Shown in pieces: positions 36,308-43,123 of a DNA stretch of 64,000 bases. How positions within the stretch are numbered: the first letter of the stretch is position 1; each line of letters begins with the position of its first letter. Both the position numbers and the translations under genes were made by a program. Source of the stretch: an uncultured Clostridia bacterium (GTDB lineage: Bacteria > Bacillota > Clostridia > TANB77 > CAG-508); contig CAOKHH010000001.1 in NCBI GenBank assembly GCA_948468225.1, forward strand, positions 176,044 to 240,043. Reading direction: 5' to 3'. Under the pieces are notes generated by a model. The model had not been told where the DNA came from. It did no database searches and saw nothing but the letters and a program-made list of their open reading frames with translations.

Positions 36308-37366
36308 ATGTTGGAAAGAAGTAATACAAGAAAAATAATGGTTGGAAATGTACAAATAGGTGGACAGAACAAAGTTGTAATTCAATCTATGTGTAACACA
36401 AAAACTAAAGATGTAGATGCAACTGTAAAGCAAATACTAGATTTAGAAAATGTAGGTTGCGAAATTATAAGAGTTGCGTGTATGGATATAGAAGATGCAA
36501 AGGCAATTAAGCAAATAAAGGAAAGAATACATATTCCAATGGTTGCAGATATTCATTTCGACTATAGAATTGCATTAGAGGCAATTAATTCAGGTGTAGA
36601 TAAAGTAAGAATAAACCCGGGAAATATTGGATCAATTGATAGAGTGAAAATGGTTGTAGATGCTTGTAAAGAAAGGAATATTCCAATAAGAATAGGTGTA
36701 AATTCTGGGTCATTGGAAAAAGACTTATTAGAGAAATACGGAAAACCAACAGCCAAAGCAATGGTAGAAAGTGCCGCAAAACACGTAGCAATTTTAGAAG
36801 AATTAGATTTTAGGGATATTGCAATATCTCTAAAGGCATCAAATTTAGATTTATGCATAGAAGCATATGAAGAAGCAGCAAAAGCATTTCCTTATCCATT
36901 ACATTTAGGAATAACGGAAAGTGGAACAGATTTTAGCGGAACTATAAAATCAAGTATAGGATTGGGAGCTATGTTAAGACAAGGTATAGGAGATACTTTA
37001 AGGGTTTCATTATCAGATGACCCAGTAAAAGAGGTAAAAGTTGCAAAAGAAATATTAAAGAATTGTGGGCTATATTCTAAATCTCCAGTATTAGTATCTT
37101 GTCCAACTTGCGGAAGAACACAAATAGACTTAATACCAATTGCAAAAGAAGTAGAAGAATTTTTACAAACAATAGAGGCTAATATAACAGTTGCAGTAAT
37201 GGGATGTGCAGTAAATGGACCAGGAGAAGCAAGAGAGGCAGATATAGGAATTGCAGGGGGAATAAAAGAAGGCTTGTTGTTTAAAAAAGGAGAAATAATA
37301 AAAAAGGTAAAACAAGAAGAAATTGTAGATTGCTTGAAAAAAGAGATGTTAGAAATGGTAGGTTAA
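36308..37366 (+). CDS. ispG: 4-hydroxy-3-methylbut-2-en-1-yl diphosphate synthase
   Basis: IspG (GcpE) catalyses the reductive ring opening of MEcPP to HMBPP in the MEP isoprenoid pathway, using a 4Fe-4S cluster. 352 residues from ATG 36308 with GGAGG 5-9 bases upstream. The N-terminal TIM barrel has [27 protein letters not shown] and [10 protein letters not shown]. The C-terminal cluster domain has [14 protein letters not shown] and the [19 protein letters not shown] motif. In many Firmicutes it sits after rseP. Here it is apart from the uppS-cdsA-rseP block at 57-60 kb. Confidence 0.97.
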   Translation: MLERSNTRKIMVGNVQIGGQNKVVIQSMCNTKTKDVDATVKQILDLENVGCEIIRVACMDIEDAKAIKQIKERIHIPMVADIHFDYRIALEAINSGVDKVRINPGNIGSIDRVKMVVDACKERNIPIRIGVNSGSLEKDLLEKYGKPTAKAMVESAAKHVAILEELDFRDIAISLKASNLDLCIEAYEEAAKAFPYPLHLGITESGTDFSGTIKSSIGLGAMLRQGIGDTLRVSLSDDPVKEVKVAKEILKNCGLYSKSPVLVSCPTCGRTQIDLIPIAKEVEEFLQTIEANITVAVMGCAVNGPGEAREADIGIAGGIKEGLLFKKGEIIKKVKQEEIVDCLKKEMLEMVG

Positions 37367-37400
37367 GAATAATCTTAAATAATATTATGATGCATAATGT

Positions 37401-37429
37401 TTGATAAAGGGCATAAAATATGCTATAAT
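37401..37429 (+). promoter_or_regulatory. Promoter of orphan cassette C
   Basis: TTGATA, 17 bases, TATAAT. Confidence 0.75.
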
Positions 37430-37434
37430 TATAA

Positions 37435-37485
37435 TAACTTATGTTAGTTCTCATAACCCCAGTAACTTCGAGACAGCATAGGTAA
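37435..37485 (+). promoter_or_regulatory. Structured leader of orphan cassette C
   Basis: TAACTTATGTT at 37435-37445 and AGCATAGGTAA at 37475-37485, identical in both arms to the cassette B leader and at the same distance from the promoter. The sequence between the arms differs in its first half. Confidence 0.65.
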
Positions 37486-37510
37486 TAATTTCAAAGGGGG
37501 ATTTGTTAGT

Positions 37511-37693
37511 ATGAATATACTGACAAAAGAAGTTTTTTTTAAGTTGGGGTTGGATTCTCGAGAGATAAACAAGACCGTTATCGAATTGGAAAAAGCGGGC
37601 TGGATATTGAAAGAACGTTACAATCCAGTAGAAAATGGAAAATTGAAATTGGTTTTCGAAAAAAAGCCTAAGGATGAAGACACAACCCACTAA
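37511..37693 (+). CDS. Orphan cassette C: 60-residue paralogue of cassette B's N-terminus
   Basis: 60 residues, ATG after GGGGGATTTGTTAGT. It aligns with the first 60 residues of cassette B: both have LTK at 4-6, an EIN motif, GW, and LxFExP at the end. It may be a small winged-helix-like or regulator-like fold, but that is only a guess. It has no in-frame CGG. The tail is acidic and hydrophilic. Its own promoter, conserved leader and terminator make it an independent unit between ispG and an HD hydrolase. I do not recognise a family. Confidence 0.6.
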   Translation: MNILTKEVFFKLGLDSREINKTVIELEKAGWILKERYNPVENGKLKLVFEKKPKDEDTTH

Positions 37694-37707
37694 CAACTTA
37701 AATTTTG

Positions 37708-37747
37708 CAACTTGCGAGGTAAATCTCGTAAGTTGTTTTCTTTTTTG
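37708..37747 (+). terminator. Terminator of orphan cassette C
   Basis: CAACTTGCGAG with CTCGTAAGTTG, then TTTTCTTTTTTG. Confidence 0.85.
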
Positions 37748-37810
37748 TTGCTTTTTTGTATATGCTAATATAAAATAATAATAAATATTTATAGGAGGTT
37801 TTAAGTATAT

Positions 37811-38590
37811 ATGATAAATGTTATGGAAGCTAAGGGGAGTTTTAAAGAGTATTTAAAAGCTTATGACTTATCTGATGGAAATATTGAATTAAAAATAAGA
37901 CATACATATGGTGTTGTAAGTAAAAGTGAATATATAGCAAAAAGCCTTAGATTAGATGAAGAGGATATACAACTTGCTAAACTAATAGCTCTATTACATG
38001 ATATAGGAAGATTTGAACAAGTAAGAGTAACAGAGTCATTTGCAGATAATAAAAAATTTGATCATGCGGAATATGGAGTAAAAATACTATTTAAAGACAA
38101 TTTAATAAGAAATTTTATAAGGGAAGATAAATATGATAACATTATATATAAAGCAATTATAAATCATAATAAATATAAAATAGAAGAAGGATTGACAGAA
38201 AAAGAGCTACTACATTCTAAAATTATAAGAGATGCAGATAAGTTAGATAATTTTAGAGTAAAAGAAGTTGATAGATTAGAAAATATTTTTCCAATGAAAT
38301 ACAATCCAGATACAATTATATATGAAGAAATAACCAATAAAGTGTATGAGGAATTCATGACAAAGAGAGCAATACTAAGAGATTATATAGTAAATCAGGT
38401 AGATATGTGGATTTCCTATATTGCATTTATATTTGATTTAAATTTTGAAGCATCTTTAAAATATGTAGAAGAAAATGGTTATATAGATAAATTAGTAGAT
38501 AGAATTAAGTACGAAAATGAAGATACTAAGTACAAGATGGAACAAATAAGAAATTGTGCTAAGGAGTATTTAGAAAATAGAGGGAAATAA
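37811..38590 (+). CDS. HD-domain metal-dependent phosphohydrolase
   Basis: 259 residues. The HD superfamily signature is present: RHTYGVVSKSEYIA (first His), ALLHDIGRFEQ (the HD pair), then INHNKYK and RDADKLDNFRV with the last Asp. Such proteins hydrolyse phosphate esters, often of nucleotides. No extra domain is present, so the substrate cannot be named. ATG at 37811 lies 13 bases after AGGAGG. It stands alone and is followed by two terminators. Codon use is typical for the genome, with no in-frame CGG. Confidence 0.85.
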   Translation: MINVMEAKGSFKEYLKAYDLSDGNIELKIRHTYGVVSKSEYIAKSLRLDEEDIQLAKLIALLHDIGRFEQVRVTESFADNKKFDHAEYGVKILFKDNLIRNFIREDKYDNIIYKAIINHNKYKIEEGLTEKELLHSKIIRDADKLDNFRVKEVDRLENIFPMKYNPDTIIYEEITNKVYEEFMTKRAILRDYIVNQVDMWISYIAFIFDLNFEASLKYVEENGYIDKLVDRIKYENEDTKYKMEQIRNCAKEYLENRGK

Positions 38591-38685
38591 TACATAAAAT
38601 TGACATTTTTAACCAACCATAGTATATACTGCTATTCTACATGCTTTGATATATTGCAATCTTTAAAAATAAGACTAAGGCATTT

Positions 38686-38724
38686 CACAACCGATTACTT
38701 AAATTGTAATCGGTTGTGTTTTTT
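38686..38724. terminator. Intrinsic terminator, plus strand
   Basis: CACAACCGATTAC with GTAATCGGTTGTG (13 perfect pairs), then TTTTTT. It lies about 100 bases after the HD gene. Confidence 0.85.
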
Positions 38725-38739
38725 AAAATTAAAATAAAA

Positions 38740-38763
38740 CTCCCTAAATTAAATTTAGGGAGA
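38740..38763 (-). terminator. Terminator of orphan cassette D
   Basis: CTCCCTAAATT with AATTTAGGGAG. On the minus strand it is followed by TTTTATTTT. Confidence 0.8.
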
Positions 38764-38769
38764 CTGTTT

Positions 38770-39045
38770 TTAGGCAGCTTTGAATCGTACAAATCTTACT
38801 TTGATTTGATTATTACGCATTATCCGTATTGTGCCAAGCAGATAGTCTTTACAATCAGCAGATTTTGAAGGGATTTTTATTTCAATATCTGCAACCATCA
38901 TAAATTGACAGCCGATTGTGTGTTCAACAGTAGATATCTGTTGAAAATTTGGAATATCAAACTCGTTTAAGTCAATATTAAATGAACTTGCTACACCATT
39001 AACGATATCAATTATGCTACCTTTGGATAAATATTCATTACCCAT
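38770..39045 (-). CDS. Orphan cassette D: 91-residue unknown protein with one in-frame CGG
   Basis: ATG at 39045 after AGAAGGAGGTATTTT, a very strong site. A compact, mixed alpha/beta protein without signal peptide or membrane helix (GSIIDIVNGVASSFNIDLNE, then MMVADIEIKIPSK). I do not recognise a family. Base composition is less AT-rich than in neighbours. CGG at 38824-38826 is read as Arg in GTIRIMRN, whereas a +1 shift gives GGA TAA, an immediate stop. The leader of about 85 bases contains hairpins (TACGCCTTTGTGGCGTA and GAGCTTCCTTTGGGAACTC). Promoter and terminator are its own. Confidence 0.6.
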   Translation of the reverse strand: MGNEYLSKGSIIDIVNGVASSFNIDLNEFDIPNFQQISTVEHTIGCQFMMVADIEIKIPSKSADCKDYLLGTIRIMRNNQIKVRFVRFKAA

Positions 39046-39135
39046 AAAATACCTCCTTCTATAAAAAAGCCAAAGTAGTCACGAGTTCCCAAAGGAAGCT
39101 CAAATAAGTACGCCACAAAGGCGTATCTGGTAATT

Positions 39136-39164
39136 ATTATAACATGATTAACATAAAATTGCAA
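39136..39164 (-). promoter_or_regulatory. Promoter of orphan cassette D
   Basis: On the minus strand TTGCAA, 17 bases, TATAAT. Confidence 0.75.
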
Positions 39165-39302
39165 TTTTCTAATCTTTTAAAAGGAAAAAGTATGCAATAG
39201 GTAATGCAGTAGAAAAAAATTTTAAAATATACGTAAAGTGTTTTAAAAAATAAGAATAATGAAAAATGCCTAAAAATCAACATTTAAAGGAGTTTAAAAT
39301 AT

Positions 39303-39330
39303 AAGGAGAGTTTTTTAAAAAACTCTCCTT
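39303..39330 (-). terminator. Terminator downstream of tRNA-Leu
   Basis: AAGGAGAGTTTTTT and AAAAAACTCTCCTT form a perfect palindrome, just after the tRNA on the minus strand. Confidence 0.8.
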
Positions 39331-39332
39331 AA

Positions 39333-39420
39333 TGGTGCAGATGGCCGGAATCGAACCGGCACGGGTTATTCGCCCGCAGGATTTTAAGTCCTGTGCGTCT
39401 GCCAGTTCCGCCACATCTGC
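39333..39420 (-). tRNA. tRNA-Leu (anticodon UAA), with encoded CCA
   Basis: Class II tRNA. The acceptor stem GCAGATG pairs with CATCTGC, followed by A73 and an encoded CCA. The anticodon loop CTTAAAA gives UAA. A long variable arm (GCGGGCGAATAACCCG region) and the T-arm GGTTCGATTCC are present. It reads UUA and UUG, the main leucine codons of an AT-rich genome. Confidence 0.95.
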
Positions 39421-39573
39421 ATTTTATTGAACTGACATTTTGTATTATACTACCGTACATATATGTTTGTCAATACCTAAATTTAATTTTTGTATGGAAT
39501 AAAATATAGTATTTTTAGGCATACTATAAAAGGCAAATATAATAGAAAAGCACCATGGATAAAGGTGCTCTTC

Positions 39574-39798
39574 TTATTTTGTTTTATCGTTTTTTGAATC
39601 AGGAATAAATTCTAATAAATCAGATATTTCACAGTTGAAAGCCTGACAAATACTATTAAGCTGACTTACATCTAATCTTTTTGTCTCTTCATAATACATT
39701 TTAGAAATTGTAGCTGGTCTGATTTTTGTTAAATTAGCTAAAGTCTTCTGATTCATTTTATGTTTGCCAAGCAAATCAGATAATTTAATTCTAATCAT
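39574..39798 (-). CDS. Small XRE-family (Cro/CI-type) DNA-binding protein
   Basis: 74 residues, nearly all helix-turn-helix: KLSDLLGKHKMNQKTLANLTKI is helices 1-2, and RPATISKMYYEETKRLDVSQL carries the recognition helix. QAFNCEISDLLEFIPD completes the five-helix fold. It resembles the YozG-like repressors of Firmicutes. ATG at 39798 has only a weak site (AAGGATTGGTGAAGT). A target operator cannot be named. The gene stands alone between the tRNA and a small unknown gene. Confidence 0.85.
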   Translation of the reverse strand: MIRIKLSDLLGKHKMNQKTLANLTKIRPATISKMYYEETKRLDVSQLNSICQAFNCEISDLLEFIPDSKNDKTK

Positions 39799-39980
39799 AC
39801 TTCACCAATCCTTATACTAAAAGTCATATTTTTGCTCTTTTTGTTGTATTTTATCATTTTATAATGTAAAATAACACATAAGAAACAAAATATAACTATA
39901 AAAGTAACAAAAAGTTGCCTAGCAGTAAAATAAACATAGTACAAGGTAAAACATATAAGTTAAAATAAGGGGACATAAAC

Positions 39981-40181
39981 ATGGGAAAATATAATTTTAA
40001 AGAGGACATTGATAAACTAAAGAAAAAAGATAAATTATATTTAAAAGAATTACAGATTTTTTTTGATAAAGTAAATAATATAAAAGATGAAGAGTTAAAA
40101 TCACAAGTATTATATCAAATGCATAGATGTGAAGAAAGAATAATACTAATGTGTACAGAATTATTAAGTAAAGAATTATAA
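39981..40181 (+). CDS. 66-residue helical protein of unknown function
   Basis: ATG after AAGGGGACATAAAC. The protein is highly charged and all-helical (DIDKLKKKDKLYLKELQIFFDKV), with no membrane segment, and looks like a short coiled coil. It carries MHRCEERIILMCTELLSKEL at its end. No family is recognised. It precedes the TSUP gene by 62 bases on the same strand and may share a transcript. Composition is normal for the genome. Confidence 0.55.
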   Translation: MGKYNFKEDIDKLKKKDKLYLKELQIFFDKVNNIKDEELKSQVLYQMHRCEERIILMCTELLSKEL

Positions 40182-40243
40182 GTATAAAATAAATGGTTTT
40201 AGGAAAAATAAATAATGAATTAACATATATTTAGGAGCCTAAA

Positions 40244-40592
40244 ATGAAAGAAAAGAATATAATAATTGGATTATTAGCAGGTTTAGTTAGTGGGTTGTTT
40301 GCATCAGGAGGAGGAATGATACTTGTACCATCATTTATAAGCATATTAAAAATGAATGAAACACGGTGCAAGAGCTACATCAATTTTTGCAATATTACCT
40401 ATGGTATTGGCGAGTAGTTTATTTTATTTTAAAGGAAATTTTATTGATTGGAGAATAGGAATATTGTGCGCGATAGGTGGAATTATAGGTGGATATATAG
40501 GTTCAAAATTATTAAAAAAATTATCAGATAAAGTTCTAAAAATTTCTTTCATTATATTTTTATTTTATGTTGCTATTAAAATGATTATTTAA
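40244..40592 (+). CDS. TSUP-family membrane permease (half-size), read through a +1 shift at CGG
   Basis: The TSUP (TauE/SafE, DUF81) family exports or imports sulphur-containing organic anions. The product is 115 residues with about four helices, a half-length unit. ATG at 40244 after TTAGGAGCC. The N-terminus has IIGLLAGLVSGLFASGGGMILVP. Frame 0 reads KMNET-CGG and stops 17 codons later. Skipping C40364 gives NETGARATSIFAILPMVLAS, the family motif, then DWRIGILCAIGGIIGGYIGS. A second half-length TSUP gene follows at 40760, so the two may form a heteromeric permease. Confidence 0.9.
40364..40366 (+). other. CGG +1 frameshift site in the TSUP gene
   Basis: Codon 41 is CGG. Dropping its C gives GGT GCA AGA GCT (Gly-Ala-Arg-Ala). 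Confidence 0.88.
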
Positions 40593-40600
40593 GAAAAGGT

Positions 40601-40726
40601 AAGTTTGAAAGATAATCAGCATATTGTTTGCGTTTTTTAAAGCAAAAAATGCTCAATGTACAATACGTACACCTCTGCTTTTTTGCTTTAAAATGCCTTG
40701 CACTATACTAATTCTTTTTCAAACTT
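40601..40726 (+). repeat. Dispersed MITE-like palindromic element, copy 2
   Basis: Similar to 1892-2014 in the ends (AAGTTTG, AATCAGCAT, ACTAATTCTTTT, AAACTT) and in the core (AAAAAATGCT, ATGTAC, ACCTCTGCTTTTTT). It is placed just after a gene, as the first copy is, here between the two TSUP genes. It is non-coding. Confidence 0.75.
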
Positions 40727-40759
40727 GGTTTGTGACTTAGAAAGGATTTGTCTGTATAA

Positions 40760-41137
40760 ATGATAGAGATTTTTACGGGAATAATATCAGGAATAGTAAG
40801 TGGAATGGGGATGGGAGGAGGAACAATACTTATATTGATTCTTTCTCTTTTTTTAGGATTAGATCAGCATATAGCTCAAGCTACAAATTTGGTTTTTTTC
40901 GTACCTACTTCAATTACTGCAATAATAGTAAATATAAAAAATAAAACAATTAACTGGAAGATAGGAATTCCAGTGGCATTTTTTGGTGTAATAGGTGCAA
41001 TTATAGGTGCAAAAATTTCTATAAATTTGGAGGTAAAAACTCTAAAGAAATTTTTTGGAATTTTTTTACTTTTAATTGCAATATATCAAACATATAGTTT
41101 AATAAAACAGTATAAATATGAAAAGAAAAACAAATAA
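40760..41137 (+). CDS. TSUP-family membrane permease (second half-size protein)
   Basis: 125 residues with about four membrane helices: IFTGIISGIVSGMGMGGGTILI at the start, DQHIAQATNLVFFVPTSITA (the HKVAVGTNL-like motif) and NWKIGIPVAFFGVIGAIIGA. It ends in a basic tail (YKYEKKNK). It is half the length of classical TSUP proteins and pairs with the gene at 40244. Together they would supply the usual eight helices. ATG at 40760 follows AGAAAGGATTTGTCTGTATAA. The substrate is unknown. Confidence 0.85.
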   Translation: MIEIFTGIISGIVSGMGMGGGTILILILSLFLGLDQHIAQATNLVFFVPTSITAIIVNIKNKTINWKIGIPVAFFGVIGAIIGAKISINLEVKTLKKFFGIFLLLIAIYQTYSLIKQYKYEKKNK

Positions 41138-41179
41138 TAATTATGTAATATTTTAAGATAAAAGGAATTAAATTATATT

Positions 41180-41209
41180 GTAGGGGTCGGTGTTCTTATG
41201 TGCCCCGAG
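41180..41209. repeat. GTAGGGG palindrome (diverged)
   Basis: GTAGGGGTCGGTG, with CCCCGAG as a partial second arm, just before the small gene at 41228. Confidence 0.5.
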
Positions 41210-41227
41210 ACAAAGGAGGGATTAAGC

Positions 41228-41365
41228 ATGAAATTTGTTAAAGGAATAATACTTGGAACTGTTCTTTCAGCAGGAGTTGCACTTGTTTATTCAGAAAGTT
41301 CTATGAATAAAAGGAAAATAATGAAAAAAGGAAGAAAAATAGCAAAGAGAATAGGAATAATGTAA
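41228..41365 (+). CDS. Small membrane protein, YtxH-like
   Basis: 45 residues, ATG after AAAGGAGGGATTAAGC. One hydrophobic helix (FVKGIILGTVLSAGVALVY) is followed by a strongly basic tail (KRKIMKKGRKIAKRIGIM). This resembles the small YtxH-type proteins of Firmicutes, whose N-terminal glycine-rich helix precedes a helical tail, but it is too short to be sure. It has an excellent ribosome binding site. The 140 bases after it, up to the 6S-like RNA, hold only AT-rich sequence. Confidence 0.6.
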   Translation: MKFVKGIILGTVLSAGVALVYSESSMNKRKIMKKGRKIAKRIGIM

Positions 41366-41508
41366 ATATATAATTAAATGAAAAAAACAAAGAAAAACAA
41401 AGGAAAAATAAATTATTTAACAATTATTTTAAAAAAATAAGCAATTTATAGATTTGAGTAAAGATAATTTATATAGTAAAATAAATTTACAAACTAAATA
41501 AAAATAAA

Positions 41509-41698
41509 AAATCCCTGCGTAGTGCGTGTAGACTGAAATTTTAGAACCAACAAGTTAGGAAAGGGAGCTTTAATCTCTAGATATGGCGTGTATGCTTAAA
41601 TTTATTTAAGAAACCCAGGAGTATTTAGGAAAGCACCCACCTGTGTAAGAGCAGGTCCTTAAAATTTCATTAAAGTTACGGCTAATGTGGGGTTATCT
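41509..41698 (+). ncRNA. ssrS: 6S-like regulatory RNA
   Basis: A 190-base stretch, GC-richer than its surroundings. The ends (AAATCCCTGCG and GTGGGGTT) close an imperfect long stem. GAAATTTTA (41535-41543) pairs exactly with TAAAATTTC (41660-41668). A distal hairpin has ACCTG with CAGGT. CCTTAAAATTTC near the 3' side resembles the conserved CCTTAAAA stretch of 6S RNAs. A large unpaired middle fits the open-promoter mimic that binds sigma-70 RNA polymerase. The assignment is by pattern. RNase P and tmRNA motifs are absent. Confidence 0.6.
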
Positions 41699-41857
41699 AA
41701 TAAATACAACAGTACTTGTAAATATACAAGAACCCAATGCAAGACAAATTATTGTTATTGCAGCGGGTTTATTTTTATTTTCTTTTAATTCAAACAATCC
41801 ATAACTAATGGTTTTTATAAAAGCTAAAATTGTTAAAATAAATAATAATATTTTCAT
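41693..41857 (-). CDS. 54-residue membrane protein after the gerK operon
   Basis: ATG at 41857 with GGAGG six bases upstream. Two membrane helices (ILLFILTILAFIKTISYGLF and AAITIICLALGSCIFTSTVV) are separated by a charged loop (ELKENKNK). It starts 14 bases after gerKC and is probably the last gene of that operon. Small membrane proteins (GerD- or GerQ-unrelated) accompany some germinant receptors. The GerAD-type subunit has two helices and about this size, so that is the likely assignment by inference. Confidence 0.65.
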   Translation of the reverse strand: MKILLFILTILAFIKTISYGLFELKENKNKPAAITIICLALGSCIFTSTVVFIR

Positions 41858-41870
41858 CAAAACCTCCAAA

Positions 41871-43100
41871 TTACATTTTAGAAAATAATTCACCAGAATT
41901 TACATTAACCGATACATTTATATTAAAAACAGAATTTTGATAATTAGATAACCAATCAGAATTTTTCCAATCTTCTGAAGTTAAGTAATTTATTATGGCA
42001 TATTTCCCAAATCCAACTATATCACATTTAAAATCTTTTGATGTTTTATATGAGAATGCAGATATTTGTTCTTTTAAGTATTTACTTGCATATTTTCCAA
42101 TAAGCTCTAATGATTCTGGAGATGAGTGTTCACTGGCATTATCAGCAGATGCAATATAAGCATTAAAGGACAAATCTATATCTATATATGGAGTTAAATT
42201 AACCATTTTAACTGTAATTTTTGGGCGGTTTCTATAATCTAAATAAATATCAATAGAATTATTAAAAGATATAGGGTTTTGTATAGTAATCATACAGTCA
42301 TCAAGTTTATTACTTAAAATACAGTAGCAAATAGATTCTAAGCCATTTAATTCTCCAACTAGCTTATCATCTGAAAAAACTGCTAGTCCAGTACACTCTA
42401 AACTGGTTTTATCTTTTATTGGTGTTTGACTTGCTTTATAAGAAGAATCTATATTAAATTTACTTATATATTCTGAATCTAAATGTGTCTGGTTAGTGTT
42501 TATTCCTGCTAAAATTGCAACAGGTTGAATTGATGAACATTTCAAAGCAGAATAGAAGTCAATTAGCTGAACATTTGATGTGTATGCTGTATATTCGCTA
42601 GAATTTACGGCAGCTTCATAATACCTTGCTGTTAATTTTTCAAGGGTTGGCTTGGCGTTTTCTAAAAAATTTATAGCATCACATTTACTAACAATAATAT
42701 TACAATTAGGTCTGATTTCAATATTGTCCATTAAGGTATATATATATTCTGAAATTCCATCACTTGCTAATTCTTCAGATATAACAATTACTTTACAATG
42801 AGATAAATTTACCTTTTTGCTTATATAACCATTTATTAAGTTGATTCCAGATGAAATAGATGAACATTCAATTGAGGTTATTGTTGCTGTGTTAGATTGA
42901 CTACTACTTTCTGAGTTGTTACCCATGGCACTTGGAGTTGCAAATTGTATGCTAAGTTTTAAAATATTGTTTTCACCTTTGTCTAAACCAATTGCAATAG
43001 CATAAGATAAATCTTCAATTCCTGTTGCATCGTAACAGCCAGTTAAAGTGAATAGACATATAGATAATATTAAAAGCAAACACAAAAATTTTTTCTTCAT
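41871..43100 (-). CDS. gerKC: Spore germination receptor subunit C (GerKC-type lipoprotein)
   Basis: 409 residues. A lipoprotein signal is present (CLLLILSICLFTLTGCYDATG, lipobox LTGC). The Ger(x)C family pattern follows: YAIAIGLDKGENN, the SxISSGINLINGYISKKVNLSHCKVIVISEELA region, and a C-terminal domain. It sits on the outer face of the spore inner membrane as part of the germinant receptor with GerKA and GerKB. ATG after AAGGAGATTTT. The order A-B-C is as in other Clostridia and the genes are spaced by 10 and 23 bases. Confidence 0.92.
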   Translation of the reverse strand: MKKKFLCLLLILSICLFTLTGCYDATGIEDLSYAIAIGLDKGENNILKLSIQFATPSAMGNNSESSSQSNTATITSIECSSISSGINLINGYISKKVNLSHCKVIVISEELASDGISEYIYTLMDNIEIRPNCNIIVSKCDAINFLENAKPTLEKLTARYYEAAVNSSEYTAYTSNVQLIDFYSALKCSSIQPVAILAGINTNQTHLDSEYISKFNIDSSYKASQTPIKDKTSLECTGLAVFSDDKLVGELNGLESICYCILSNKLDDCMITIQNPISFNNSIDIYLDYRNRPKITVKMVNLTPYIDIDLSFNAYIASADNASEHSSPESLELIGKYASKYLKEQISAFSYKTSKDFKCDIVGFGKYAIINYLTSEDWKNSDWLSNYQNSVFNINVSVNVNSGELFSKM

Positions 43101-43123
43101 AAAATCTCCTTAGTTAAAATTTA

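Noticed and set aside
41509..41698. RNase P RNA or tmRNA
   Set aside because: The GAGGAAAGUCC-type and tag-peptide features of these RNAs are absent.
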